Positions 10,103-20,300 of a DNA stretch of 64,000 nt are shown one piece after another. Every line of letters begins with the position of its first letter. Position 1 is the first letter of the stretch. Both the position numbers and the translations under genes were made by a program. The notes beneath the pieces were generated by a model. The model had not been told where the DNA came from and did not search any database. It was given only the letters and a program-made list of their open reading frames with translations. This DNA is from Methylocaldum marinum (GTDB lineage: Bacteria; Pseudomonadota; Gammaproteobacteria; Methylococcales; Methylococcaceae), in NCBI RefSeq assembly GCF_003584645.1, contig NZ_AP017928.1, forward strand, positions 646,981-710,980. The letters are read 5' to 3'.

Positions 10103-11476
10103 ATGACCCAAAAGCTCTTCATTGAAACCATCGGTTGTCAGATGAACGAGTACGATTCCGCGAAGATGCGCGACGTACTCAATGCCTCCCATGGCTTCGA
10201 ACTCACCAACGATCCCGAGGAAGCCGACGTTTTGCTGTTGAATACGTGTTCGGTGCGGGAGAAAGCTCAGGAAAAGGTTTTTTCCGAACTGGGGCGCTGG
10301 CGCCCGCTCAAGGACAAGAAACCCGGTGTCGTCATAGGCGTCGGCGGTTGTGTCGCCAGCCAGGAAGGCGAGGCCCTGCAGCGCCGTGCGCCCTACGTGG
10401 ACATGGTATTCGGCCCGCAAACACTGCATCGCCTGCCGGAACTTCTGGACAAGGTCAGGGCGGAAAAAAGACCCGCCATCGACGTATCGTTCCCCGAAAT
10501 CGAAAAGTTCGACGCGCTTCCGGAGCCGCGCGCGGAAGGACCCAAGGCCTTTGTTTCAATCATGGAAGGTTGCAGTAAATATTGTACGTTTTGTGTCGTA
10601 CCTTACACTCGGGGCGAGGAAATCAGCCGTCCTTTGGATGACGTGATCGCGGAAATCGTCGCCTTGACCGAGCAGGGCGTGCGCGAGGTGGTCTTGCTGG
10701 GGCAGAACGTCAATGCCTATCGAGGGGCGACCTCGGACGGCGAAATCGCCGATTTCGCGCTGCTTTTGAATTACGTGGCGGCCATCGACGGTATCGACCG
10801 CATCCGTTTCACCACCTCCCATCCGGTGGAGTTTACCGATAGCCTGATCGAAGCCTACGCGGAGATTCCGAAATTGGCAGACCATTTGCATCTTCCCGTG
10901 CAGAGTGGCAGTAACCGCGTGTTGAGTTTGATGAAACGTGGCCATACCCGTGAAGAGTATATCGATAAGATCCAAAGGCTTAAGGAAGCACGACCTCATC
11001 TGAGCCTGTCCTCGGATTTTATCGTCGGATTTCCCGGTGAAACCGAACAGGATTTCGAAGAGACCATGGATCTGATAGAAACCTTGGGTTTCGATCATTC
11101 CTACAGTTTTCTTTACAGCCCCCGTCCCGGCACGCCGGCCGCCGAAATGAATGACGATGTGCCGATCACGGTGAAAAAGGAGCGCCTGGCCCGGTTGCAG
11201 GCGAGAATCAACGAGATGTCGGCGGAAATCTCGCGGAACATGGTCAATACCGTACAGCGCATTTTGGTCGAAGGTATTTCGAAGAAGGATTATGCTCAAT
11301 TGAGCGGACGCACCGAAAACAATCGGGTAGTCAATTTTTCGGGTCCGCCGCAGCTCATCGGACAGTTCATGGACGTTTTGATCGTCGAGGCACTGCCCAA
11401 CTCGCTGAGGGGCAGATGCGTGAGTGCCTCTACGCCCGATTTTTCAACTCCCGAGACCAGCAGTCTCACCGCTTAA
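10103..11476 (+). CDS. miaB: tRNA-2-methylthio-N6-dimethylallyladenosine synthase MiaB
   Basis: Radical-SAM methylthiotransferase that adds the 2-methylthio group to i6A37 of tRNAs. The 457-residue protein starts [22 protein letters not shown] 10103 is preferred over ATG 10064 because it matches the family N-terminus. It has the three N-terminal cluster cysteines (GCQMN, NTCSV, GGCVA) and the radical-SAM CxxxCxxC signature in [16 protein letters not shown] at about residue 154. The C-terminal TRAM-like part ends normally. It heads the run miaB-phoH-ybeY-corC-lnt, conserved in gammaproteobacteria. Length and motifs are typical and nothing is missing. Confidence 0.96.
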   Translation: MTQKLFIETIGCQMNEYDSAKMRDVLNASHGFELTNDPEEADVLLLNTCSVREKAQEKVFSELGRWRPLKDKKPGVVIGVGGCVASQEGEALQRRAPYVDMVFGPQTLHRLPELLDKVRAEKRPAIDVSFPEIEKFDALPEPRAEGPKAFVSIMEGCSKYCTFCVVPYTRGEEISRPLDDVIAEIVALTEQGVREVVLLGQNVNAYRGATSDGEIADFALLLNYVAAIDGIDRIRFTTSHPVEFTDSLIEAYAEIPKLADHLHLPVQSGSNRVLSLMKRGHTREEYIDKIQRLKEARPHLSLSSDFIVGFPGETEQDFEETMDLIETLGFDHSYSFLYSPRPGTPAAEMNDDVPITVKKERLARLQARINEMSAEISRNMVNTVQRILVEGISKKDYAQLSGRTENNRVVNFSGPPQLIGQFMDVLIVEALPNSLRGRCVSASTPDFSTPETSSLTA

Positions 11477-11477
11477 C

Positions 11478-12476
11478 TTGCTTAATCATCTGAACTCCTT
11501 GCATCTTACTTTGGAACCCGCCGACAACGAGCGGCTGGCCAGCTTATGTGGCCAATTCGATGAACATCTGCGCCAGATCGAAAGACGCCTGGGCGTGGAA
11601 ATCGCCAACCGCGGTAATCAGTTTGAAATCATAGGCTCCGGGAAGCCCGTGCAGGCCGCGTACAAAGTGCTTCAATGCCTGTTCGACGCGACCTCGCACG
11701 AGGTGATGACGCCCGAGCGGGTACATTTGTCCCTGCAGGACGCCAATATCGCCGCCATGCTGGAGAATACCGGCGACGAGGCCGAACAAGCGCTCGCCAT
11801 CCGCACCAAGCGAGGCGCGATAAGGCCTAGGGGCGGCAATCAGCAGCGTTATCTCAAGAGCATCCAGAGCCACGACATTAACTTCGGGGTCGGCCCGGCG
11901 GGGACCGGCAAAACCTACCTGGCCGTGGCTTGTGCGGTCGCCGCCCTGGAACGGGACGAAGTGAGACGCCTGATTCTGGCGCGTCCGGCAGTCGAAGCCG
12001 GCGAGAAGCTGGGTTTCCTGCCCGGCGACATGGCCCAGAAGGTGGACCCGTATCTTCGGCCCTTGTACGACGCCCTGTACGAAATGCTGGGCTTCGAGCG
12101 GGTGGCCAAGCTCATTGAGCGCAACGTGATCGAGGTGGCGCCCCTCGCTTTCATGCGCGGACGGACCCTCAACGAATCGTTCATCATCCTGGACGAGGCG
12201 CAGAATACGACCGTCGAACAGATCAAGATGTTTCTGACGCGGGTGGGTTTCGGTTCCAAGGCCGTGATCACCGGCGATATCACCCAGATCGACCTGCCGC
12301 GCAACAAGGAATCGGGACTCAGGCACGTCCTCGAAGTGTTGCGCGACGTCGAAGGCATCAGCTTTACCTTTTTCACCTCCCAGGACGTCGTGCGCCATCC
12401 TCTGGTGCAGCGCATCGTCGCGGCTTACGAGGCTTACGAGCGGGCGCACGTGACCGACCAGCATGATCAGCCTTGA
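11478..12476 (+). CDS. ybeZ: PhoH-family ATPase (YbeZ)
   Basis: PhoH-like P-loop ATPase, linked in other gammaproteobacteria to YbeY and ribosome/RNA quality control. Walker A is GPAGTGKTYLA, Walker B FIILDEAQN, and the sensor-like stretch SKAVITGDITQIDLPRN follows. The start is ambiguous: ATG 11424 lies inside miaB, whereas TTG 11478 immediately follows the miaB stop and gives an N-terminus (LNHLNSLHLTLEPADN) that aligns with E. coli YbeZ (NIDTREITLEPADN). I chose TTG 11478 (332 residues); TTG 11499 is also possible. The end overlaps ybeY by 14 nt, so translation is coupled. Confidence 0.93.
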   Translation: MLNHLNSLHLTLEPADNERLASLCGQFDEHLRQIERRLGVEIANRGNQFEIIGSGKPVQAAYKVLQCLFDATSHEVMTPERVHLSLQDANIAAMLENTGDEAEQALAIRTKRGAIRPRGGNQQRYLKSIQSHDINFGVGPAGTGKTYLAVACAVAALERDEVRRLILARPAVEAGEKLGFLPGDMAQKVDPYLRPLYDALYEMLGFERVAKLIERNVIEVAPLAFMRGRTLNESFIILDEAQNTTVEQIKMFLTRVGFGSKAVITGDITQIDLPRNKESGLRHVLEVLRDVEGISFTFFTSQDVVRHPLVQRIVAAYEAYERAHVTDQHDQP

Positions 12477-12918
12477 AGTCCAGCACGCAACTGAGGCGCG
12501 ATGGGTCCCGGAGGACGAAGATTTTCTGCGGTGGGCAAGCGCCGCGGCGAAACGGGACCGGGCCGAATTAGTCATACGGATCGTGGACGAAACGGAAAGC
12601 GCCGAGTTGAACGGTCAGTATCGGCACAAGGCAGGACCGACCAATGTCCTCAGTTTTCCGTTCGAAGTGCCGGAGGGCATTCCCAACCGGTTGCTGGGCG
12701 ATCTCGTGATCTGTGCAGCCGTCGTCGAGCGCGAGGCCCGCGAGCAGGGCAAACCCCTCGAAGCCCACTGGGCGCACATGGTGGTGCACGGCGTGCTGCA
12801 CCTGCAAGGCTACGATCACATCTCGGACAGCGATGCCGCCGTCATGGAGGCGGAAGAGATCGCCATTCTCAAGAACTTAGGATTTCCCAATCCGTACGAG
12901 GAGATCATCACGGCATGA
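12463..12918 (+). CDS. ybeY: Endoribonuclease / rRNA maturation factor YbeY
   Basis: Zinc-dependent endoribonuclease required for 16S rRNA 3' maturation and 70S quality control. The 151-residue protein carries the signature HGVLHLQGYDH, whose three histidines bind the metal. It begins at ATG 12463, inside the 3' end of phoH, and its TGA overlaps the ATG of corC (ATGA), so the three genes are translated as a coupled unit. Length is typical of the family. Confidence 0.95.
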   Translation: MISLEVQHATEARWVPEDEDFLRWASAAAKRDRAELVIRIVDETESAELNGQYRHKAGPTNVLSFPFEVPEGIPNRLLGDLVICAAVVEREAREQGKPLEAHWAHMVVHGVLHLQGYDHISDSDAAVMEAEEIAILKNLGFPNPYEEIITA

Positions 12919-13781
12919 ACGAGGAGCAGACGGGCGAGCATCGAAGTTGGCTCGAACGAATAGGCCTTTTCTTCACTGGCGAGCCCGAGGACCGCGAGGA
13001 CTTACTGGAACTGTTGCGCGCTGCGCAGAAACGGAATCTGATCGAAGCGGAAGCGCTTTCGATGATCGAAGGGGTCATGCAGGTCTCGGAACTCAAGGTC
13101 CGGGACATCATGATTCCGAGAGCCCAGATGATCGTGGTTTCGCAGGATGCGGAACTCGAGACCATCTTTCCTCTGGTGGCCGAGTCCGCCCATTCCCGTT
13201 ATCCCGTCATCGGAGAAGACCGCACGGAAGTGGTGGGCATTCTTCTGGTCAAGGACCTCTTGATTCACAGCCTCAAGGACAAGACCAAGCTGGTCAAGGA
13301 AATCATGCGTCCCGCGCAGTTCGTCCCGGAGAGCAAACGGCTCAACGTGCTGCTCAAGGAGTTCCGCACCACGCGCAGCCATATGGCGATCGTGGTGGAT
13401 GAATATGGCGCCGCGGCCGGCCTGGTAACGATCGAGGACGTCCTCGAACAAATCGTCGGAGAAATCGAGGACGAGCACGATTTCGGAGAAGAAGAATACA
13501 TCTTCAGGAAAAACGACCGCGAGTACACTTTGAAAGCCCTGACGCCGATCGACGAGTTCAACGATTACTTTTACGTCGATTTCAGCGATGAAGAATTCGA
13601 CACCATAGGCGGATTGATCGTCCATCATCTCGGCCACGTACCCAAGAAGGGTGAAAAAGTGGATATCGACCGTTTCCGTTTCATCGTGCTCAGAACCGAT
13701 AGCCGCCGGGTCCACTTGCTGAAACTCATCCTCCTGCCCCAATCCGAAACGCAAACCGGAAACGGTGCGCGCATGGGTTGA
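12915..13781 (+). CDS. corC: CorC/HlyC-domain CBS protein (YbeX)
   Basis: Soluble 288-residue protein with two CBS motifs (about 70-190: VRDIMIPRAQM, then VKEIMRPAQFVPESKRLN) and a C-terminal CorC_HlyC domain (about 200-285). The family is named for Mg/Co efflux (CorC/YbeX) and is also tied to ribosome metabolism through its ybeZYX operon. ATG 12915 overlaps the ybeY stop by 4 nt. The C-terminus overlaps the GTG of lnt by 17 nt. Confidence 0.93.
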   Translation: MNEEQTGEHRSWLERIGLFFTGEPEDREDLLELLRAAQKRNLIEAEALSMIEGVMQVSELKVRDIMIPRAQMIVVSQDAELETIFPLVAESAHSRYPVIGEDRTEVVGILLVKDLLIHSLKDKTKLVKEIMRPAQFVPESKRLNVLLKEFRTTRSHMAIVVDEYGAAAGLVTIEDVLEQIVGEIEDEHDFGEEEYIFRKNDREYTLKALTPIDEFNDYFYVDFSDEEFDTIGGLIVHHLGHVPKKGEKVDIDRFRFIVLRTDSRRVHLLKLILLPQSETQTGNGARMG

Positions 13782-15276
13782 TAAGTACTCGACCGTGCTT
13801 TACGACATTCTGGCCTTGTTCGGCGGTTTATTGCTGCCGCTGGCCTTCTCCCCGTTCGACTACGCATTCCTCGCCGTCCTCGGCCTGCTTTTGCTGTTCG
13901 CGAGCTGGCTGAAAGCGACGCCGGGCCGTGCATTCCTGCGCGGGTACCTGTTCGGACTGGGACAGTTCGGCCTCGGCGTTTCCTGGGTCTATGTCAGCAT
14001 GCACGATTACGGCGGCGCGAGCTTTCTCGCGGCGGCGGGGCTTACCTTCCTGTTTACGGCATTCCTCGCGCTTTATCCGGCACTCGCGGGCTGGCTTTCG
14101 CGCCGCTTTTGGGACAGCGGCAGAACCCTGCAATTACTGGTCGTATTCCCGGCCGTTTGGATCCTGCTGGAATGGTTTCGGGGCTGGTTCTTGACCGGCT
14201 TCCCCTGGTTGCAAATCGGCTACAGCCAAACCGACACGCCTTTGGCCGGTTACGGCCCGGTGCTCGGCGTCTACGGCATCGGCTGGGTGGTGGCTTTCCT
14301 GGCCGGGGCAATCCCGGCGGCGCTTGGTTCGGCTCGCAAACCGCGCATGGTCATGGCGGCAGCGATCCTCACGGTACTGGCTTTAAGCCGGGTACTCGGC
14401 GGGATTTCCTGGACCCAGCCCGCGGGGGAACCGTTCCAGGTCACGCTGTTGCAGGGCAACGTGCCGCAAGACATGAAATGGCAGCCGGAGTTTCAGCGGG
14501 AAACGCTGGACATGTATACGGAGATGACCCGACAGTCTTGGGACGCGCGGCTGATCGTCTGGCCGGAAACCGCCGTGCCGGCCTTTTATCATCAGGTCGA
14601 GAATACCTATCTTGCCGAGCTGGCTGCGGAAGCGAAGGACAGGGATACCGATCTTCTGATCGGCGTGCCGTTTTATGATCAGACCAAGGACCGCTATTTC
14701 AATGCGGTTGTCGCCTTGGGAGCGTCTCCAGGAATTTATTTCAAACGGCATTTGGTGCCCTTCGGCGAATATCTGCCGCTGCGTCCCGTGCTGGGCTTCG
14801 TGCTGGATATCCTGGACATCCCGCTGTCGGATTTCGCCGGCGGCAACGGCGGTCAGAAGGCTTTGGTCGCCGCCGGCCATGCGCTCGCGGCCTCGATCTG
14901 CTATGAAGACATTTTCGGACAGGAGTCCCTGGCGAGCCTGCCGGAGGCAGCCTATCTCGTAAACGTCACCAACGATGCCTGGTTCGGAGATTCCATCGCA
15001 CCTTACCAGCATGCGCAGATGGCCCGGATGCGTTCGCTCGAAACCGGGCGTTACATGCTGCGAGCCACCAACACCGGCATCACGGCGATCATCACGCCCA
15101 AGGGCGAAATCGCCGTCGCCGCGCCCTTGTTCCAGCGTACCCGGCTGAGCGGGACGATCACGCCCGTCGCGGGCAGCACGCCTTACGTGCTGTGGAGCGA
15201 TTGGCCGGTGGTGGTCGGACTCGGAGCGGGTTTAGGCCTTGTCGCTTGGCGCCGTCGGCGGCGGACAGAAGCGTAA
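13765..15276 (+). CDS. lnt: Apolipoprotein N-acyltransferase Lnt
   Basis: Inner-membrane enzyme that N-acylates the terminal cysteine of mature lipoproteins, the last step before Lol sorting. The 503-residue protein has several N-terminal transmembrane helices (within about 10-220), a periplasmic nitrilase-like domain, and a final helix (about 480-497). The catalytic triad is visible: Glu in LIVWPETAVP, Lys in KRHLVPFGEYLP and Cys in ASICYEDIFG. It starts at GTG 13765, within the end of corC. FlgH and YnbE in this window carry lipoboxes and would be substrates. Confidence 0.95.
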   Translation: MRAWVDKYSTVLYDILALFGGLLLPLAFSPFDYAFLAVLGLLLLFASWLKATPGRAFLRGYLFGLGQFGLGVSWVYVSMHDYGGASFLAAAGLTFLFTAFLALYPALAGWLSRRFWDSGRTLQLLVVFPAVWILLEWFRGWFLTGFPWLQIGYSQTDTPLAGYGPVLGVYGIGWVVAFLAGAIPAALGSARKPRMVMAAAILTVLALSRVLGGISWTQPAGEPFQVTLLQGNVPQDMKWQPEFQRETLDMYTEMTRQSWDARLIVWPETAVPAFYHQVENTYLAELAAEAKDRDTDLLIGVPFYDQTKDRYFNAVVALGASPGIYFKRHLVPFGEYLPLRPVLGFVLDILDIPLSDFAGGNGGQKALVAAGHALAASICYEDIFGQESLASLPEAAYLVNVTNDAWFGDSIAPYQHAQMARMRSLETGRYMLRATNTGITAIITPKGEIAVAAPLFQRTRLSGTITPVAGSTPYVLWSDWPVVVGLGAGLGLVAWRRRRRTEA

Positions 15277-15283
15277 AAGTTCA

Positions 15284-15320
15284 TGCCGTAGGATGCGGTG
15301 ACGCAGGAACCGCATCGCGC
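15284..15320. repeat. Family C inverted repeat (GTAGGATGCGGT type)
   Basis: GTAGGATGCGGTG at 15288-15300 is followed by the partly complementary AACCGCATCG at 15308-15317, forming a short hairpin. The same motif occurs at 27719-27747 and 27759-27795, so it is a dispersed repeat. It lies directly downstream of lnt. Confidence 0.6.
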
Positions 15321-15462
15321 GCGGATGACGATAGCTTTCCGGAAACAGTCCAACGCGAGCAAACCGCCGGTCGACGCACTGCTTTGACGAACTCGTTGAC
15401 TTCCCGAAAAATGCGGCTAACTTTCCGGTAACCCACACCGCAAGGATGCAAAGGAAGAACAC

Positions 15463-16479
15463 ATGCCTGAAACCGCCCCTTATTTCGCAATCGTTGAACA
15501 GCCGGTAACGGCGGGAGACTACGCCCGAGAGGTCTACCAGAATCCGGAATCCGCAAACCTGGCTTGGTTCTTCAAGCTTAACGAGATTACCCGGGACACC
15601 TATCTGAGACCGGGGGCAGTGTTGGTGCTGCCAAGCGCTCAGTCTCAGGCCTGTACAGCCGCCGAGGTTCGACTTGCCGCTGGCCTGCGCGATCCTCAGT
15701 TCTGGCCGCGAGGCATCCGGGGACCGATCGAACAACCCGAGATCACCAACCGGTTCTACGAACTTCTGGAATACACGCAGACGCTACAGACGCCCGGCGG
15801 ACTCGGGGCTTACTCCTATGCGTGGGGCCGCCAGATCGACGAGGTTACTGCGATTCTGAGGGAGCTTCAGGCACTCTACCGGGAAACCTATGCGGTAACC
15901 GGCACGCTGGGCGGCGCGGCATTCCACCGCCGCCGCCAGGCGCTGCTGAACCGGCTCGACGGCTCGCTGCGAGGCTGGCTCCGCCGAGGCCTGGTCGGGC
16001 CGGACGAAGCGCTCATACGCCGCCGCCTGGGTCTCTCCAGCAAGCGCATCGTTCACCACTGGAAGAAGGCGGGTTCCGCTGACAGCGTGCCGGAACTGCG
16101 CAGCCGGATTGCCGCGCTGAACCGGGCGGCCAAAAAGGTCAAGGTCATCGGGCAACTGGGCATAGCCCTGGATGTCGCCTGGTCAGCGGCCGAGATCAAC
16201 CGCCATATCGAGGAAAGCCGACCGGACCGCAACCGCCGCATCGCCGGCGAAGCCGGCCGGCTGGGCGGCAGTCTCGTTGGCGGCTTCTTGGGGGGTATGG
16301 CCGGTAACGGGGTGTGCAACCTTGTCTTCGGCGGTCCCACGCTAGGCACCAGTCCGCTCTGGTGCGCCGTTGTCGTTGGGGGTGTCGGCACTCTCGGGCT
16401 CGGCTATTGGGGAAGTGAACAGGGTCCGAGGGTCGGCGAGATGATCTACGAAACCGCAGAATCAGGGAGCAGCTGGTGA
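15463..16479 (+). CDS. LysM-like / glycine-zipper protein, possible secreted toxin
   Basis: 338 residues. The N-terminal ~60 residues resemble a LysM module (VTAGDYAREVYQNPESANLA, then YLRPGAVLVLPSA), suggesting cell-wall binding or a trafficking tag. A charged helical middle (about 100-250) follows, then a C-terminal Gly-rich hydrophobic region (about 265-315: GGSLVGGFLGGMAGNGVC and VVVGGVGTLGLGYWG) resembling membrane-inserting glycine zippers. There is no signal peptide. The stop overlaps the GTG of a small membrane protein (GTGA), an arrangement common in effector-immunity pairs. No toxin family was positively recognised, so this role is inference. Confidence 0.7.
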   Translation: MPETAPYFAIVEQPVTAGDYAREVYQNPESANLAWFFKLNEITRDTYLRPGAVLVLPSAQSQACTAAEVRLAAGLRDPQFWPRGIRGPIEQPEITNRFYELLEYTQTLQTPGGLGAYSYAWGRQIDEVTAILRELQALYRETYAVTGTLGGAAFHRRRQALLNRLDGSLRGWLRRGLVGPDEALIRRRLGLSSKRIVHHWKKAGSADSVPELRSRIAALNRAAKKVKVIGQLGIALDVAWSAAEINRHIEESRPDRNRRIAGEAGRLGGSLVGGFLGGMAGNGVCNLVFGGPTLGTSPLWCAVVVGGVGTLGLGYWGSEQGPRVGEMIYETAESGSSW

Positions 16480-17177
16480 GCGTCTTGGACCTGATCATTA
16501 GGGTAGTGGCTCTAATTTGGGGGGTGAGTACCTTGATCGCGTTTGTTGGCGTCCCCTTTATTGAATGGATCCTCATGCCCTGGCATCACCGCCGGACCGG
16601 CCGCGACCTGATCGAGCCGATGCTGCCAATGCCGGGACAATCGGCCTTGACGCTCGGGCTATGCTTGATATCGCAGAGATTCCATAGAAGAACCCATTAT
16701 GTCCTTACGATCGACCTGGCGCCGCGCTGGTGGCGCTGGATTGTTCTTGCCACTACCTGGTCGGCGTGGGGGTTTCTCGTCAGCCTTATAGCATTCATAC
16801 TCCTCGAGCCTAATGCCTCCACCGAGAGAGTCCATTCGAATCCTGCGGTTTCGCCTTCGGCTGCCCAGCCCGAGTTGGCAGCCGCCGTATCGTCGATGAC
16901 GGTAGACGACTGTACGGTATATTCGTTGACGGTGCTGCGGGGGGGGATTTCATTCTGCTGCCGGTTGCACCGCCTGAAACCGCGTCGTCGGGTTTCCGAC
17001 GAGTGCACACCACACGGTGTCTCCGGGAGCACCGGAGCCACCCTTCCAATCGCAAACGGTCATCCGGGGAGCGCCCGAATGACCCTTCCAATCGCAAACA
17101 GGCCTTTGGAGCATTTTCATATCTACGTACGGAGACTCACGCGTCGTCGGGAATGCTTTCCCGAGGTAATCGGTTGA
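16476..17177 (+). CDS. Small membrane protein, possible immunity partner; C-terminus runs into repeats
   Basis: Starts at GTG 16476, overlapping the upstream stop by 4 nt, so it is translationally coupled to the LysM-like protein. Hydrophobic helices lie at about 5-33 and 85-112, with a basic loop between (MPWHHRRTGRDL). After about residue 185 the frame runs through dispersed repeat DNA (family B at 17034-17105, where it encodes TLPIANGHPGSARM, then family A from about 17146). The original C-terminus may therefore have been replaced by repeat-encoded sequence, and the functional protein is probably shorter than 233 residues. Immunity or accessory function is inferred from position only. Confidence 0.55.
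   Translation: MSVLDLIIRVVALIWGVSTLIAFVGVPFIEWILMPWHHRRTGRDLIEPMLPMPGQSALTLGLCLISQRFHRRTHYVLTIDLAPRWWRWIVLATTWSAWGFLVSLIAFILLEPNASTERVHSNPAVSPSAAQPELAAAVSSMTVDDCTVYSLTVLRGGISFCCRLHRLKPRRRVSDECTPHGVSGSTGATLPIANGHPGSARMTLPIANRPLEHFHIYVRRLTRRRECFPEVIG
17034..17105. repeat. Family B dispersed repeat
   Basis: Contains CTTCCAATCGCAAACGG followed by a palindromic segment with GGTCATCCGGG and CCCGAATGACC arms, and then the start of another copy. The same unit occurs in tandem at 46138-46252 and in diverged form at 27822-27925. It is in frame with the end of the gene at 16476. Confidence 0.75.
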
Positions 17178-17296
17178 CCAAGCGCCGCCGTCGGCAAAGG
17201 ATTGCCGACCTACGACCGGGCACTGTAGGTCGGGAATCCTTTCCCGACGCCATGCCCAGACCGAGCGGCTTCGTCGGCAATGGATTGCCGACCTGC
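17146..17296. repeat. Family A REP-like palindromic repeat cluster
   Basis: Short palindromes of the type GTCGGGAATCCTTTCCCGAC and GTCGGCAAAGGATTGCCGAC alternate, bounded by GTAGG/CCTAC ends. The same family recurs at 24789, 29231, 30710, 38809, 46051, 59616 and 60681. The cluster separates the gene at 16476 from the convergent regulator ending at 17395. Confidence 0.85.
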
Positions 17297-17394
17297 TTTC
17301 CTTCTTCGGCATCCTGCACGGACGGGGCCGGTGCTCGGCGAGGTGGTCTCCGATCCGGATGCCGGTCATCGGCAACCAAATGCCCCATTCCGCC

Positions 17395-20300
17395 TCACGC
17401 CGCGATCGACGGCAGCCGCAGCCTGCGGTTTTCGCGCAGGAGACGGCCGAATTGCTCGGCCGGGATCGGGCGGCTGGAATAATAGCCCTGCATGTCGTCG
17501 CAGCGGTGACGGCAGAGGAAGGTCAGTTGTTCCATGGTTTCGACGCCTTCCGCGATGACCTTGAGACCGAGGGTGTGACCCAGCGAAATCACGGTCTGGA
17601 CGATCACGGCGTCATTGGTGTCGGTCGCAATGTCGCGGACGAAGGATTGGTCGATCTTCAGGCGGTCGAAGGGCAGGCGCTTGAGATAGCTCAGGCTGGA
17701 ATAGCCGGTTCCGAAATCGTCCACCGAAAGCTTTACCCCCAGCTCCTTCAATTCCTCCAGGATCGGAATGAAGCGTTCGGGATCGTGCATGACGATGGTT
17801 TCGGTGAGTTCCAGTTCGAGATAGCGGCCTTCCAATCCGGTTTCCCGCAGAATGTCGTCGACCAGTTTGACGAGATTTCCGCGTTTCAACTGTTTGGCCG
17901 ACAGATTGACCGCCACATCGAAGGGATTCAGCCCCGCCTCCTGCCAGGCCTTGCTCTGCGAGCATGCGGTTTTCAGTGCCCATGAGCCGATCGCGTGGAT
18001 CAGACCGGTTTCTTCGGCCATGGGGATGAAACGGGAGGGCAGAACCAGTCCCAAGTCCGGATGCCGCCATCGGATCAGTGCTTCGGAGCCGATGATCCGC
18101 CCGCCTCTGAGCTCGACCTTGGGCTGGTAGAACAACTCGAATTGCTGCTGTTCCAGGGCACGCCGCAGCGCACTTTCCATCTTGATGCGCTCGATCGCGC
18201 GCTGACTCATTTCGCGGGCATAAAGCCTGAAGCCGCTGCCGCCTTCCTCCTTGGTCCGGTACATGGCGGTGTCCGCATGCTTGAGCAGGGTTTCCATGTC
18301 TTCGCCGTCGGTAGGATAAACGCTTGCCCCGATGCTGCCGCTCATGAACAGCTCGCGGCCGTCGATCAGGAAGGGCTTGGCCAGAGACCGCAAGACCTTG
18401 ATGGCGACGACCTCGATGTCCTCGACCCTTTCGAGATCGGACAGCAGGATGAGAAATTCGTCGCCGCCCTGGCGCGCCACCGTATCGCCCTCGCGGACCG
18501 ACGCCAGCAGACGCTCCGCGACGGACTGGAGCAGGGCGTCGCCAAGGGCGTGGCCGAAGCTGTCGTTGACATCCTTGAACCGGTCCAGATCGAGAAACAG
18601 CAAAGCCAGAGGCCGGTCGGTACGCTTGGCGTGGGCCAGCGCCTGAGCCAAGCGGTCGGCGAGCAGCGTGCGATTGGGGAGATGAGTCAGCGCATCGTGC
18701 GTCGCCAGATATTCGATGCTGGCTTCGTATGTTTTTCGCTCGGTGATGTCGCTGGCGACACCGTCTAACCGTACCGGCTTTCCGCTCTTGTCGTAAATGA
18801 CCTTGACCCGGTCTTCCAGCCAGCGTATTTCGCCGTCCGGCCGCCGAATACGATACTCGACGGTCAGACTGCCTCGTTCCAGGAGTTCCTTCAGCGTGTT
18901 ACGCATCCGTTCCCGGTCCTCCGGGTGCACGCTTTCCAGCCACAGGTCCTTGTTTTTCATGAGTTCGGCGACCGGTCGTCCCCAAACTTTTTCAGCCGCG
19001 GCGTTGACGTAAAGCGTTTCGCCCGTGGTCGGCGAGAGCGACCAGACGATATTGTCGATCGAACCGAGAATACTGCTGAGTTTTTCCTCCGAAATCCTGA
19101 GTTCCACTTCGGTGCGTTTACGTTCCACGAACAGGCCGATCTGGTTGCCGACCGCGGTGAACATGTTCATCAAATCCTGCTTGGGTTTACGGATTTCCCG
19201 GCTGAAAAAGCCGATGGCTCCGAGGATCCGGCCCTCGAACCCGATCGGAAAGCCGAAGGCGGCGCGAAGGCCGGCGCTGTCGGCGAGCGAGGCGCGCACA
19301 AAGTCGGGGTCGCGCGCGAGATCGGCAATCCAGATGGATTTCCGGGAGGTCCAGATTTTTCCCGGCAGTCCATTGCCGGGCGCGAATGTCAGTGACCGGC
19401 TACAGGCCGCGAATTCTTCGGTATCGCTGCCATCCCGGCGCCAAAGCCCGACGCAGCGCATGACTTTCGCCGCATCATCGACGATCCAGAGTTCGCCGAT
19501 GTCCACGTCCCAATTCAGGGTTTCACAAATGATTTGCAGAATTTTCGGGCTGGCCTCCGCCACGGTCGCCGACTCGGCCAGGATACGCGCCACTTCGTAC
19601 TGCGTCGTCAGACGCCGTTCCGCCCGGTTGCGCGCTCCCTGGGTTCTGAGATTGGCGACGCCGTACGCGATGTCGTCCGCCAATTCTTCCATCAGGGCCA
19701 GTTCATCGTGGCCGAAGGCGCCCGGCGCGTTGTCGTAAATACTTAGAGCGCCGAAGGTCTGGGAATCGGTTTTGAGGGGGAGGGCGATGACGGAACGGTA
19801 GCCGCGCGACAGAACGTTTTCCCGCCAGCCGGGCCATTCCTGGACGATCGCCAGGTCCGGCACGACCACGGTCCTCCCGCTGCGAATCGCTCGGCCGACC
19901 GGCGTGCAGCGATTTTCCGTATCCATTTTGGTGAATCGCCATTCCTGAAGGCAGCCAATTTCGGATCCGGCATGCGCGACCGGGACCAGGGTCTTGTACT
20001 CGTCGTCGCGGACCACGCCGATCCAGGCCATAGGATAGCGCCCCGCCTCGACCATGGTTTGGCACATCTTATCGAATAGGTCGTGTTCCTCGCGGGCATG
20101 GATCAGGACGTGATTGCATTCGGCCGTCACGGCGCGCGCGCGCAAGGTTTTGCGCAGCGACTCCTGCGCCTGCTTGCGTTCGGTGATTTCCAGCTGCAGG
20201 GCCACGGCACGCCGCTGCAGTTCGTCGTAGAATCCCAGATTTTCGTACGCGGTCGCCACCTGGGCGGTAACCGCGGTGGCGATATCTTCGTCGATCTCGT

